This document shows positions 12,801 through 22,983 of a DNA stretch of 64,000 nt, in pieces (the stretch's first letter is position 1; every line of letters starts with the position of its first letter). The stretch comes from Thunnus maccoyii (Eukaryota; Chordata; Actinopteri; Scombriformes; Scombridae). The position numbers were made by a program, and so were the translations under genes. The stretch spans positions 14,662,651-14,726,650 of the forward strand of contig NC_056548.1 in assembly GCF_910596095.1 (NCBI RefSeq). Reading direction: 5' to 3'. The notes under the pieces were generated by a model that did not search any database, had not been told where the DNA came from, and saw nothing but the letters and a program-made list of their open reading frames with translations.

Positions 12801-13363
12801 AACATATGACGTAAACAACGTCGTCAGATGGTAAGTCAGAAAAACAAAAATAGGTGACGTCGTCAGTCACATGGTTTTCTGCCGGGCACAAAGATGCTTG
12901 AAAGTTTCACTTGTAGCTGTTTATTTTTTGAACTGTACCTGCAGAGACACTTCACAGTTACCTTCACTCGGACTGGTAGTTCAGTCTGGCTTTCTAAAGC
13001 TGCTTTCAGCCCCAGACCGGCCGCAGCTCCCACCTCTGCAATCAGGTTGTGCCCACATGCGTGCCCGATACCGGGCAGCGCGTCATACTCGCACAGGAAC
13101 CCCACATTCAGCACCGGGTCACCCTCCCCGCCGCCGACCGGACCCCAGCTGGCCCGAAATGCGGTCGGCAGCTTGTAGTGACTTTCCACCGTCCATGCCT
13201 GGTCCTCCTGAGAGAAAAAGCGGACGAGTCTCTCCTGCGCATGTGTTTCATTACCGGCGAGTTCAGGACGGCTCCAAATGTCCCGACTCAAACTGTGTAG
13301 CTCGTCTTGATGTCTGTCTACGCACAGCTGGAGGGTGTTTTTCATCTGCTGCACTTTCTCCAT
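9804..13363 (-). CDS. pm20d2: Peptidase M20 domain-containing protein 2 (beta-alanyl-lysine dipeptidase type)
   Basis: A cytosolic M20 metallopeptidase. In mammals PM20D2 hydrolyses side-product dipeptides such as beta-alanyl-lysine made by carnosine synthase (metabolite repair). Coding exons in transcript order: 13363-12962, 11931-11783, 11684-11542, 11010-10856, 10480-10354, 10207-10100, 9943-9804 (stop TGA). All introns are GT-AG and in frame, giving 407 residues (human 436). Motifs: [16 protein letters not shown] with the HACGHN metal-ligand region at residues 101-106, GTPAEED with the catalytic/metal acidic pair at about 143-144, MAHP at about 166-169, the [15 protein letters not shown] dimerisation-domain signature in exon 3, GGVKPN-like GGLKPN in exon 4, and a C-terminal [10 protein letters not shown]. 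The start is the only ATG in the first exon that gives family-like spacing. A transposon sits in intron 1. Confidence 0.93.
12214..12798. mobile_element. hAT-like element in pm20d2 intron 1, with a second hAT end inside
   Basis: Imperfect terminal inverted repeats start at CAGGTCCGGCCCTGAC on the left and, reverse-complemented, at CAGGGGCGGCCGTGGC on the right. The flanking 8-mers CCAGCACA (12206-12213) and CCAACATA (12799-12806) look like a decayed target-site duplication. Inside, a terminus ending at 12761 reads CAGTGGTTCTCAAACATTTT in reverse complement, the classic end of another hAT MITE family. This suggests nesting. No transposase is encoded. Confidence 0.6.
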
Positions 13364-13566
13364 GATGATTTAACACAGCACTCTGTACAGTCAGATGAGC
13401 TGCAGTCCAAAGCACATCAATGACTTTCCTAACAGATGATTTTACCAGTTAAATAATTGATTTGATCCACTCTGCATGTAACTTTGGTGCTTTACAAAGA
13501 TCATCTATTGGCAAAATGTATCAGCTCTTACACATAAATTCTGTACCATAAGAAAGACCATTAAGA

Positions 13567-13592
13567 GGGCGGAGCCACATATCCCGGAAGTA
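13567..13592 (-). promoter_or_regulatory. candidate pm20d2 promoter (GC box and ETS site)
   Basis: About 205-230 bases upstream of the pm20d2 ATG there is a GGCGGAGCC GC-box-like site followed by CCCGGAAGTA, a consensus ETS-factor core. No TATA box is seen. The assignment is inferred from motif and position only. Confidence 0.4.
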
Positions 13593-13599
13593 GTTTAAC

Positions 13600-15720
13600 A
13601 AGTGCATTTGTAGTTGAGGGTTTTAATTATTGCTTATCCATTGCATGTTGCATCATTTACAGCTTCACAATTTTTATTTGAATCTGCAAACTGTTGCTCA
13701 GAATTCAGTGGCTTCAGCAGCCTCATTAAACATCTCAGTCTCACTTATAGTTCAGTGGTTTTTGGGATTTGTTTTGCTTTTTAGTTTCCCTGCTGTATGT
13801 ACAGCACTCATTTTGACCAGTGTGAGACTGTTGTTTTTGCTACTGCATAAGGAATTAAGGGGGAAATGCCTGAAGAAGTCTTTTATACATGTTTGCAAGT
13901 TTTACCAATTAAAGTTTGGTTACAGCTGCAACTCTCAGTTCTTTTAAATCAAAGCTTAGACTTTTCTTTTATTAAAGTAAGTTTGGGATGATTTATTCAT
14001 ATCTCACACTGCACCATAGCTGCACTGTTATTTTTACTCTCTTGTTTTGTCTCTTATTCTATTTTAGTTTATTTCTCATTTAAGTTCAATTTAAATGTGT
14101 CTTTTTATAATGTCTTGTGTTTCCTTTCTTAATGCCTTTTATGTTTTATGTAAAACACTTTTGCCTTGTTGTTGAAAGGTACTATACAAAGGTGTCTTGC
14201 CTTACCATTCTTGTGAACTGCTTGTGAAATGTTAAAATTTAAGAACGCTATAAACAATCCGTTGAAAATCGATAATTTTGTCTTTTTTTCCTGTGTTTAA
14301 AGATGAAGATTTGAAGTCATAGTTTTGCCATTGCAAACATTTTGAAAAGGAAGTCTATACAACACAACTTAACTTGTAACTCAGCTAAAGTTACATTTTC
14401 TTTTAATTTAGCCTTTATTTTACCAGGAGAACCTCATTCAGATCAAAAATCTCTTTTGCACGAGACATATGCTCATGTGCAACTTCAAACATTACAAGCA
14501 AAGCAACAGATTTGCTTGTATTTGAGTCAATGACAGCTTCACCTCAATCCTCCTTTAGAAATAGGTTAAGTTAAATCACCTCTTTCTTCTATTCTAGGGT
14601 ATAGGTGATCTGACAAAACCAGTCATTATTTCAAGAGTTGAAGTCTGATGGATCAGCTGCACAGACCGTACAGAGGACAAAGACCTTCCAACAGGCTACC
14701 ACCTGCGTGATCTGCAGCTGTGCTCTTTTTTCCATTAAAATAAGAAGATATACTATATAGTAATTTCTGAAATTGTCAGTCATTTAGTGTTTTAAACAGA
14801 ACACGTTTGCCTGTGCCTTTGTGGATATTTCACTCAATGCAACAATGCTTTCTCCCTGTTTAACACAGGATAATGAAAATTTTGCAAACTAGAGATAGGG
14901 AGAAAATATTATACTTCCTTTTTTGTTGTCATCAGGCTCTATTTGAGTCTCTTTGAAGCAAGACATGGATTGGTTGCCATCTGCTGGCCAGGAACACATT
15001 CAGTCCATGCACATCTTTCTTTTTAACTGATCAAAACAGCCTTGAACTGCATGGCCTTCATCACATTTCATTTAAATATTAAATGCTATGAGATTTCATT
15101 CAGGAACCTTGGATGGCGGATTTGGAAAGAATCAATAGATTCAATAGCATCTATTATACATATAAACTGACTGATGGTTATTAAATATCAAAAAGGTCCT
15201 GAAATATAGTCTTAATATAAAAAATTGCACATTGTTTGCGTGTTAGTCATATACATGTATTAAAACCATGCTTCTCCGCTGTGATTTACTTTATCAAGGT
15301 CAATCTCAAGCCTTCTATGTGATGCATAATGAATGAGAGAGAGTGAATAGAGACATGGGCTCAAATCCAATTTCCATCACTCTGTTATCACACTAGAGGG
15401 ACCCAGACTCCTTTTGCACATGGGGCTGCATTCATTTTCAAAGCATGAAGGACTAAGGATGTGAGAATGAATAAGTATGCTGGACGATATTCATGTTTTA
15501 GCTTGGACATTTTAAGAAAGGCCTTTAGGAAAAAAAACCTTGACTATTATCTAGAAGTTATATATTTATTCATGTATTTATTGCCTGTGGCTACTCAGAT
15601 GACTGCACGCAAACAATGCTTTCCCTTCCCGAGGATGAACTGAGCTCTGTAAAACAAGGTCAATTAGCACCGAATGAATAAAGACAAAACTCCACAGCTG
15701 TCATCCACCCAGCCAGAGTG
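13600..15720. other. gene-free interval, proximal part
   Basis: About 2 kb of AT-rich sequence upstream of pm20d2. There is no protein-like frame, RNA gene or clear transposon end. Confidence 0.5.
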
Positions 15721-15722
15721 TC

Positions 15723-15726
<4 letters not shown>

Positions 15727-15772
<46 letters not shown>
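15727..15772. repeat. (TG)n microsatellite, about 23 units
   Basis: An uninterrupted TG dinucleotide run. Confidence 0.97.
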
Positions 15773-15775
<3 letters not shown>

Positions 15776-16526
15776 GAGGGAGCAGGTGTAAATGTATGTG
15801 TTTTCTGTCTGTATCTGAGTTGGAGGTTAATTGGGGGTGGTTGTCAGTCACATCAGGAGACATGTTGAACAGCGCTCAGCAAGCTGACACTAAGACTGCC
15901 TCCTGACATGGTCTGTCTGTCAGTTTACTTTACGCCCCGCTGGGTACGGTGACACTCTCCATTGTGTATCAATTAAGTGACATCGAAGGGAGGCAGCCAT
16001 GTGTCACTCCATTGTTTTATTCAAGGATTTGCCCTGTGAGTCATGTGTTTAATTTCACATGATGTTTCAGGCCTCACATATTGGTCAGTGCTTCCACAAC
16101 TGAAAAACATGAAGAGTGTAAATGTTATGTGGACTAATGTATAAGATGATCATCATTTCATATACTACATCACACAAAAGGATAGAAAGTCTGGTGATGA
16201 AATAGAGGCGCTGCTGATAAAACCACATCAGCTTCAGAGGAGGAAGACAATCAGCTGTCACCAGAGACAAATGTAAAAGTGATTGCAAAGCAACGAATAA
16301 AACCTCTGTCCGCTCCCCTTATGCAGAAGAGCTCAATATTTCAGGCAGCGCAGATATTTTTGGTTGAACCTCAAGTCATCATACCAAGCTTGAACTATGA
16401 TATATGCATGCAGGCGTCACAACAGCAGGATGCCCCAGAGGAAGGTGGGCTTGACAGCTACAGTGAATGGATGTACTCCTGATGACAGCATGTCTCTGAA
16501 ATGGGAGATGAAACAAATAAAAGTCT

Positions 16527-16530
<4 letters not shown>

Positions 16531-16582
<52 letters not shown>
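16531..16582. repeat. (TG)n microsatellite, about 26 units
   Basis: An uninterrupted TG dinucleotide run, the longest in the window. Confidence 0.97.
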
Positions 16583-16583
<1 letters not shown>

Positions 16584-16755
16584 TCACAGCAAGAGTGTGG
16601 TCCACATATTAATATTAAAATTTGACATATTCCAAGTGATTATTTAGAGATGAAAATGTTCACCAATCCTTAATAGATTAACTATTTGTGAGTGAGTGCT
16701 TTTTGTAAATGGTAGACAGATGTTATTAATAATAAACTAAACTATGAACTTATTA

Positions 16756-17420
16756 AGTCAAAATTTTGATTTGTCTTACTACAAGATTTTGGCATACTAT
16801 CTCATAGCTTTTTTTTCCTTTTTTTCATAATCTTATTTTATATTATATTATTACTTACTACTTCATTATTTTGATTTACTATCTCAAGATTTTGGCATAC
16901 TATCTCATAGCTTTCTCTTAGTATCTAATTTTAACTTACCATCCCATAATTTTGACTTTGTAATTTGAATTTTTGACTTATGATCCCCTAATTTAAATGT
17001 TTTAACTCATAATTGTGACTTACTATCTCCAGATTTGGCACACAGTCCCATAGTTTTCACTTATTATCTACAATGTTTACTTACTACTGGTAAGTAAACA
17101 TTATGATTTCCTAATTTCACTCTCATTATTTTGACTTATTATCTAAAATTTTGGTATACTATCTCGTAGCTTAGACTTTTCTCAAAATTTTAACTTCTTA
17201 TCTCATATTTCTGACCTTAGTACTCGAGATTTTGATTTACTATCTCATAATTTTGACTTAGTAATTCAAAAAAATTGACTTAGTGTCTCATCATTTTGTC
17301 CTATATCTCATATTTTTACTCATTATTTCATAATTGTGGCTTATACGTCATCATTTTGACTTACTATCTCAAAATCTTGGCTTCCTGTCTTATAATTTTA
17401 ACTTAATATGTCTTACCACT
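16756..17420. repeat. AT-rich degenerate minisatellite
   Basis: About 650 bp made of loosely repeated units of roughly 20-26 bases built on TTTTGACTTACTATCTCA. The signature phrases ACTATCTCA and ATTTTGACTTA recur many times with substitutions and length changes. A 13-bp perfect stem (AATGTTTACTTAC at 17072-17084, complement at 17090-17102) is embedded in it. There is no coding potential. Confidence 0.8.
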
Positions 17421-17756
17421 GTCATTTTTTTTTTCATCATGACAAATATTTCATCTTTTTTTTTCCTTCTGGGCGGAAACTGACTTCCATATAAACCTCA
17501 AATCTCCTAGCTCATTTTGTTTCCAACAGAGAAGCGCAAACCTTGACAAGTTGTTGATAAGCCTGATTTTAAACATGAGGTTCCAGCTGACTGAAGGAAA
17601 CTGACAATGTGTCAGTTGTGCTTTGGTCTGTCCTGTCAGCATCACTATTTAACAAAACTCACCCTCAGAGGAGTCCCTGGAAATCCAGACAGAAATGTTC
17701 AATATCGCCCAGCAAGCCGCTTGGTAGTTGGAAAACATCCCCTGAGGGCCTCTGAA

Positions 17757-17812
17757 ATGTGTGTATGTATGTATGTTTGTGTGTGTATGTGTGCGTGTAT
17801 GTGTGTGGGTGC
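17757..17812. repeat. imperfect TGTA/TG microsatellite
   Basis: Alternating TGTGTATGTATG and TGTGTG units, interrupted by TGTTTG and TGCG. Confidence 0.85.
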
Positions 17813-17819
17813 AACTTGA

Positions 17820-19690
17820 CAGTCCTGTTTCTGTCATTAATGTCACATCAGTGCACACAGTGCGCCTCTGCGTTCTCCATGCTGGAATACATTAACACCT
17901 CGGATTATCAAGTCGTCCTGTATCTTCAGGGGGTGGAGTGGGGGTGGGATTCCACTGTACAACATTTGTTCTCCTTTTTGTGATGTTTGAAGGTTTATGA
18001 TGGAACATAGCTTCACTTTGGTCTCTAAAAAACTCTAAACCCTGAAAAAATGGCTAGGTTTTTACTGTCAGGGCTCATGCGTTCTATTAAAATTGGCTTC
18101 TTTAGCACCATAATCCACATTATCATAGAAATTGGTGTGTATTTCATTTCCCTGCGTCACTGATTGAAATTATATAATGCTGTAAATAAAGACTTTTACA
18201 TTTGCTGTTCCCAACATCCTGATTGGAAAAATTTTCTTGCACACAGATAATGACACATTTTTTTCATGTCGCGCTGCAGCAGACAGTAAGTGATTTGTGT
18301 TGCTGTAATGGATAGAAGAAGAACTTGAGAATCTGTATGGGTGGTTAAAGATATTATTGCTGTGCAGATGAACTGAAGAGCATCACAAAGAATGAGAGAC
18401 TTGGTAAAAGAGAGAAATCACAGTGCAAAAACATCACAGCAATAACCACAAAGAACAACAATATCACCAAAACAAGAAAACCTATAGATTTTAGTTTGAT
18501 TAAAACACATTTCTTTATCCCTGTTGTTTGTCCTCCTGAGAAGTCCACACAGCTGCCCTCGCTTCTTCAGCCGCAGCCCTGCCGTAGCATTGCCCTTTCT
18601 TTGTTTGACAGCGCTGAAAAGGCTCCTGTCTGCCCCAATAACATCAGCCTTTGTGGGCGGTCTGTTGAACAGTGGGAATACATGTAGTCCCTCGAACCAC
18701 AAAAGAGCCGCAGTCTGCAGGGTGTGTGCAATGTGGAGCTTAAGTGCAGATTTGAAAATGTTACCTTCCTAAGTCGTTGTGCTGCATGGTCTTTTATAAT
18801 GACAACAAATAAATCAGATAACACAAGTAGCTTTAATAAGATAACAGAAATGCTGAATTCCACATATTTGATAATACGCAACACTTTATTCATATAAGTC
18901 AGTGAAAGAAAAGTAAAACTGAAAACAAGGAGACTTGTTAAAAAGCATTGTTAAGCCCTGAGACATTGATTGTGCAAAGCAGACCACAACTCAGCCCAAT
19001 ATTTATATGACTCACATGTATTGCATTTGAAACCTTGATACTCTCCTTGGTACACTGTAAGCTTAATTTGTAGTTTTCAAAATTCACTCGGTGTGCTCCT
19101 GTGGTGGAGGATTGATTTCAGTTTTGTGCTCCAGAGGAGGGAGGAAACACCTACTCTTTTCTTCTCTTCTTTTCTCTTCAGAGGATCCTCCTGCTCTGAT
19201 AATTGCCACAAGCAGAAACCGTTTAAATAAAACATAGAATATGGTGATGCTGGGCGACTGGGGGCCAAAAGTCTGCAGGGAGGACAGAGAGAACAAGCAG
19301 GGATCTTTATTTCTCTGTAATAGTGGAACAGCTTCCGACAACACAACACAAATGTCAGTTCCCTCTACTTTTCAAGGGCCAAGGGAGGGGAAACTGCTGC
19401 GTCACAGTGGACCCACTCACGGTTAGGTTTTGACAGCCTTTGTGAAGCAAAACACAAGGGGAGCTGCTGTGGATTAGATACAGGCAGATAAAGAAGAGCC
19501 TGCACACTGAGCAGCTTTTTAACAGGTGTAGACAAAACTAAAAGTATAATTTATCATCCTTTTTTTTATTGTAAAATATATCAGTGTTACACTTGCTCAC
19601 AATATGAGCAACAAAAAAAAATCCAGCCTTTATATAGACTAATATCAGTAACAGAAATAATGAGATTGCCTGTGTTTGTTGACAGAGTAA
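17820..19690. other. gene-free interval with one possibly constrained block
   Basis: No gene found. The GC-balanced block at about 18530-18690 stands out from the AT-rich surroundings, but the open frames across it do not resemble a protein I know. Confidence 0.4.
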
Positions 19691-21095
19691 CAAGTCTAGC
19701 AGCCTACAGCTATGCCAGCGGCTCTGTGAGGCTGTATAGGCTCTTAGTGCTGGTGTTTTAAACTAAATGCTAAAGTCAGCTTGCTAAGACCAAATATTTG
19801 GACACTATGAACCAAATGGGTAATGTTAATGTTAAGTCTTCTGTCTTTGGTTGTGTATGAGTGTTTTTATGTGTGCACATGTCTTCAATGATTGTTGAAA
19901 GTACTGACTGACCACCTAGACCATTTATGTTATTATTTCGAAAAGTTTACAGATAATATAAGATTTTTCTTTCCCCTGTTCCTTTTGAATCATGTGTATT
20001 TTGCTGTTGTTACAAATTGTAGCTTATACTTTGTGTAAAAAAAATTGTGGTGGATGTGTACTGTACACTGAAGAATGAGAATAAGAATGCTAACATGTTG
20101 ATGTTACTGAGGGAGACATGAATATTTGCAAGACATTTCATGGCAATCCATCCAATAGCTGTCAAGACTCAAAACCAAAATACACGATCTGAACCTCATG
20201 GTGGCGCAGGAGAAAAAGGATGTTGATAGGTTTCACTAGATGAGTACACATCTTGACTTGTTGGTGGCACCAGAGGAAAATTTAAGGGACCACCACAGTC
20301 ATTAGGATTCCTCATCTGCACACCATGAATGTCTCTTTTAAATTTCATGACAATCCATGAAATAGTTTTTGAGATATTTCAGTCCGGACCAATCGGCAAC
20401 TAAACTACCACAGCTTGAGGTTAAAACCAATTCGGAAGTGTTTTAAAGTGCAATGCCACCAACTGCCGCTAGATGTTGGCTCCAAAAATCCCCGACTATA
20501 TTAGACTCCCATTCAAAGAGTTCTTCTCCCTATAAAAACTAAGTCAATTATTTTTTTTCAACAAATCATTATGGTCCTCTAATAATTGTGCTGCTGGTCA
20601 TTTTGGAAATTTTTGCTCCATTAATAAGATTTGAAGACTTGTAGCTTTGATGTCTGCCATGTGGGTGTTGATTGACAGCTGTGATTGACAGTTGGCTCAG
20701 TGGCTGCTCTCACCCCGGGACTCACATTGAGTCGGACTATTGGTGCAATATTTCAATAAGTTTAATGTCACTTTATTACCTGCCCTGTTAGCACAATTTA
20801 GCTACAGTAACGGTAGCCCCTAATGTGCACTGCTCAATTTTCCCAGTAAGCTAGTGTTCACTTCGGTCTGAGGTAGCGGGACGTGTTTCCAGAGTGTGAA
20901 AGGAAACATCCTGCACTCCTCATTTGGAAGGTCCTGGCTCCAAACATAAAGATGTCGCTGACTATAAACAGTAACTCTGGGCTTCAAAATGGCTCCAATG
21001 CAAAGCAATGGGTGACTTCACAACTCGCTATGTCCCTCTTTATATACAGTCTATTCTGGACTGAAGTGGTGGACAGACTGACTGGCTGACTACAG
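19690..21095. mobile_element. composite teleost repeat with a nested insertion
   Basis: The outer repeat contains the phrase ATTTCATGGCAATCCATCCA and a diverged second copy TTTCATGACAATCCATGAAA about 240 bases later, as in a widespread fish repeat family with internal duplication. The outer copy is split: it breaks near CAGTCCGGACC (about 20390) and resumes at TCTGGACTGAAGTGGTGGAC (about 21055). The intervening 0.65 kb ends in CTTTATATACAGTCTATTC, a terminus typical of another abundant fish MITE. Family names are from recollection and were not checked. Confidence 0.6.
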
Positions 21096-21389
21096 TGCTT
21101 GCAAAACTAAAAGTGCAAAAAAAAACCAAACAATAACAACAACAACAACAAAAAAGGACACTTGGGAAATAATAAAAAAGGTTAACCAGACCATGTAAAT
21201 AAGAAAATATGAAATTCAGTGTCTTCGGTGCATTCATTTTTCTACCTAAACCTAAATTCACATACGATACGTATACATTTAAAAAACAATGCACTCCCTC
21301 TCTATGCCCGAGTGCTCTCTGTGTCTCTCCATCTCTTCACATTCTTGAGACATCTAACATGTCAGGGAGAAAGCTTGAGTGTTAATTGG

Positions 21390-21560
21390 AAGCTCTCCCA
21401 CGGGAACTCGTAGGCGTTGTCCTTGTCCTCTGTGTTTATCGGCTAATGTGATTGCCACGGCTCTCTTGGATTCATAGCTACTCCTGAATAATGATCATAC
21501 TTAATATTCCTTTCAGACTCTTGTGACCTGTTGTGCATGAATAATGTTTAAGCATTCAAA
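21390..21560. other. possible conserved non-coding block
   Basis: A GC-balanced, non-repetitive stretch just upstream of the MITE, with no open frame of note. It is a candidate regulatory element by composition only. Confidence 0.25.
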
Positions 21561-21736
21561 AATTACACCCCAGCTGACACAACTGGATTTATTGTACTAC
21601 AAGAGACACAGTGGTGTGTGTGTGTTGTGATGGTTGTTTTGTCCCTGGGCTACATGAAACCAGTTTTGATGCATGCCCTCTTGCAGCGTTTTAGTGTTTT
21701 CAAGAAATCATCTCACATATGAAATAGTGTAGGTTC

Positions 21737-22983
21737 AAAGGAATAGTTTGACATTATTACTAAATATGATTTGCATGCTGAGATGAGAAGATTGATACCA
21801 CTTTTAAGTATGTATGGTAAATATGAAGCTATCCAGCAGCCAGGGCTGGATTAACCAGCTGAGGGGCCTCTGGGCAAAAATGAGCTGCTGGGCCCCTATT
21901 AACCCCTCTTTCTTTGCCCTCTCTGTGCAGTATGAATTATACAGGTTTTGTGCCAATTTAATTAAACACAAATTAATTAAGGAGTATGCACCTTGTAAAC
22001 AAAAAATCATCTGAAATAACTGAGGTCTTTGACACCGCGGCCTTCTTCAAAACAGGCCAGACAACCACAATCAACAAAGAATTATTAAAAGCAATTACAA
22101 GACTCATTAAAAACATCAGATAATAAAGCTATAAAGGTTATACAGGTAGGGTCGTCATCATGCTAACTGATCCGTGAACCTGGAGGTTTTGGGGCCATGT
22201 GCTAGAGTTCTGCACGGGCCTAAAACAAAGACCCAAACCTGGCCTGTACCCGTACCTTTCAGACCCAACCTGATAGAATCCGCCTGGTCCCACAGAATTT
22301 GAGACTCGAACCCAAACCCAAACCGTGGCAAAATTTTTGTTAATATTAATATTCTTGTGAGGAATTCACAAATCATTTGGTATTTTAAGAGGGTCCCCTT
22401 TTGTAAGTTTTTGCTTTATTTCAGCCATCACTGACCGCTAGCTTGCTAGGCTAATGTTAATGCATTCACTGCACTCTGTTTATCTTCCCGCTGGGCACGG
22501 CATGTCAACTTGCAGCACATGACACGCATCGTCTCAGATGATTGGCAGAGAGTCAGTGAGAAGAGAGAGATAATTTTCTTATTAAATTACATTTGAAAAT
22601 ACTAAAAACCAAGCCTGAAGCTTTATGCAAAAAACTGAATTCTACCCTGGGGCAGTCGCCCACTTTGCCCAGTTTTTAACCCAGCCTTGCTAGCAGCTGG
22701 TTAGCTTAGCTCAGCACAAACTGGAAACAGGGAAACAGCAAACAGGTCACAAGATCCAGATCCAGATTAAACAACCAAGATACTGTATAGAGTGTTAATT
22801 AATGAGCTTTAGAACTAACAGTTTCCCTTTGTTTCCAGTCTTTGTGCTAAGCTAAGCTAGCCAACGACAGGATGTAGCTTTATATTTACCGTATAGACAT
22901 GAGAGTTATATTGATCTTCTCATTTACTGAAACTGAAGAAGAAAGCGGATAAGTGTTTTACCCAAAATGTCAAACTATTCCTG
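21737..22983. mobile_element. foldback MITE, interrupted by a hAT-like insertion
   Basis: The left arm starts near AGGAATAGTTTGACATT and runs through ATGAGAAGATTGATACCACT and GGTAAATATGAAGCT. The right arm, reverse-complemented, starts AGGAATAGTTTGACATTTTG and repeats the same phrases (ATGAGAAGATCAATATAACT, GGTAAATATAAAGCT). A second inner inverted pair, CAGCACAAACTGGAAACAGG and CCAGTCTTTGTGCTAAGCTA, lies at about 22709-22858. This architecture matches a very common fish MITE. The element is split by the insertion at 21841-22689. Confidence 0.75.
21841..22689. mobile_element. hAT-like non-autonomous element nested in a MITE
   Basis: An 849-bp insertion with termini CAGGGCTGGATTAACC and, reverse-complemented, CAAGGCTGGGTTAAAA. 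It is bounded by 8-bp direct repeats CCAGCAGC (21833-21840) and CTAGCAGC (22690-22697). The host MITE reads continuously when the insert is skipped. An internal segment around 22200-22330 is rich in ACCCAAACC-type motifs. No transposase remains. Confidence 0.75.

Noticed and set aside
12871-13365. Plus-strand 164-residue frame opposite pm20d2 exon 1
   Set aside because: It is a shadow of the GC-rich coding exon on the other strand; the minus frame has the peptidase motifs and splice sites.
15660-15906. Open frames rich in Cys-Val or His-Thr repeats over the TG/AC runs
   Set aside because: They are translations of dinucleotide microsatellites, open in several frames at once, with no gene context.
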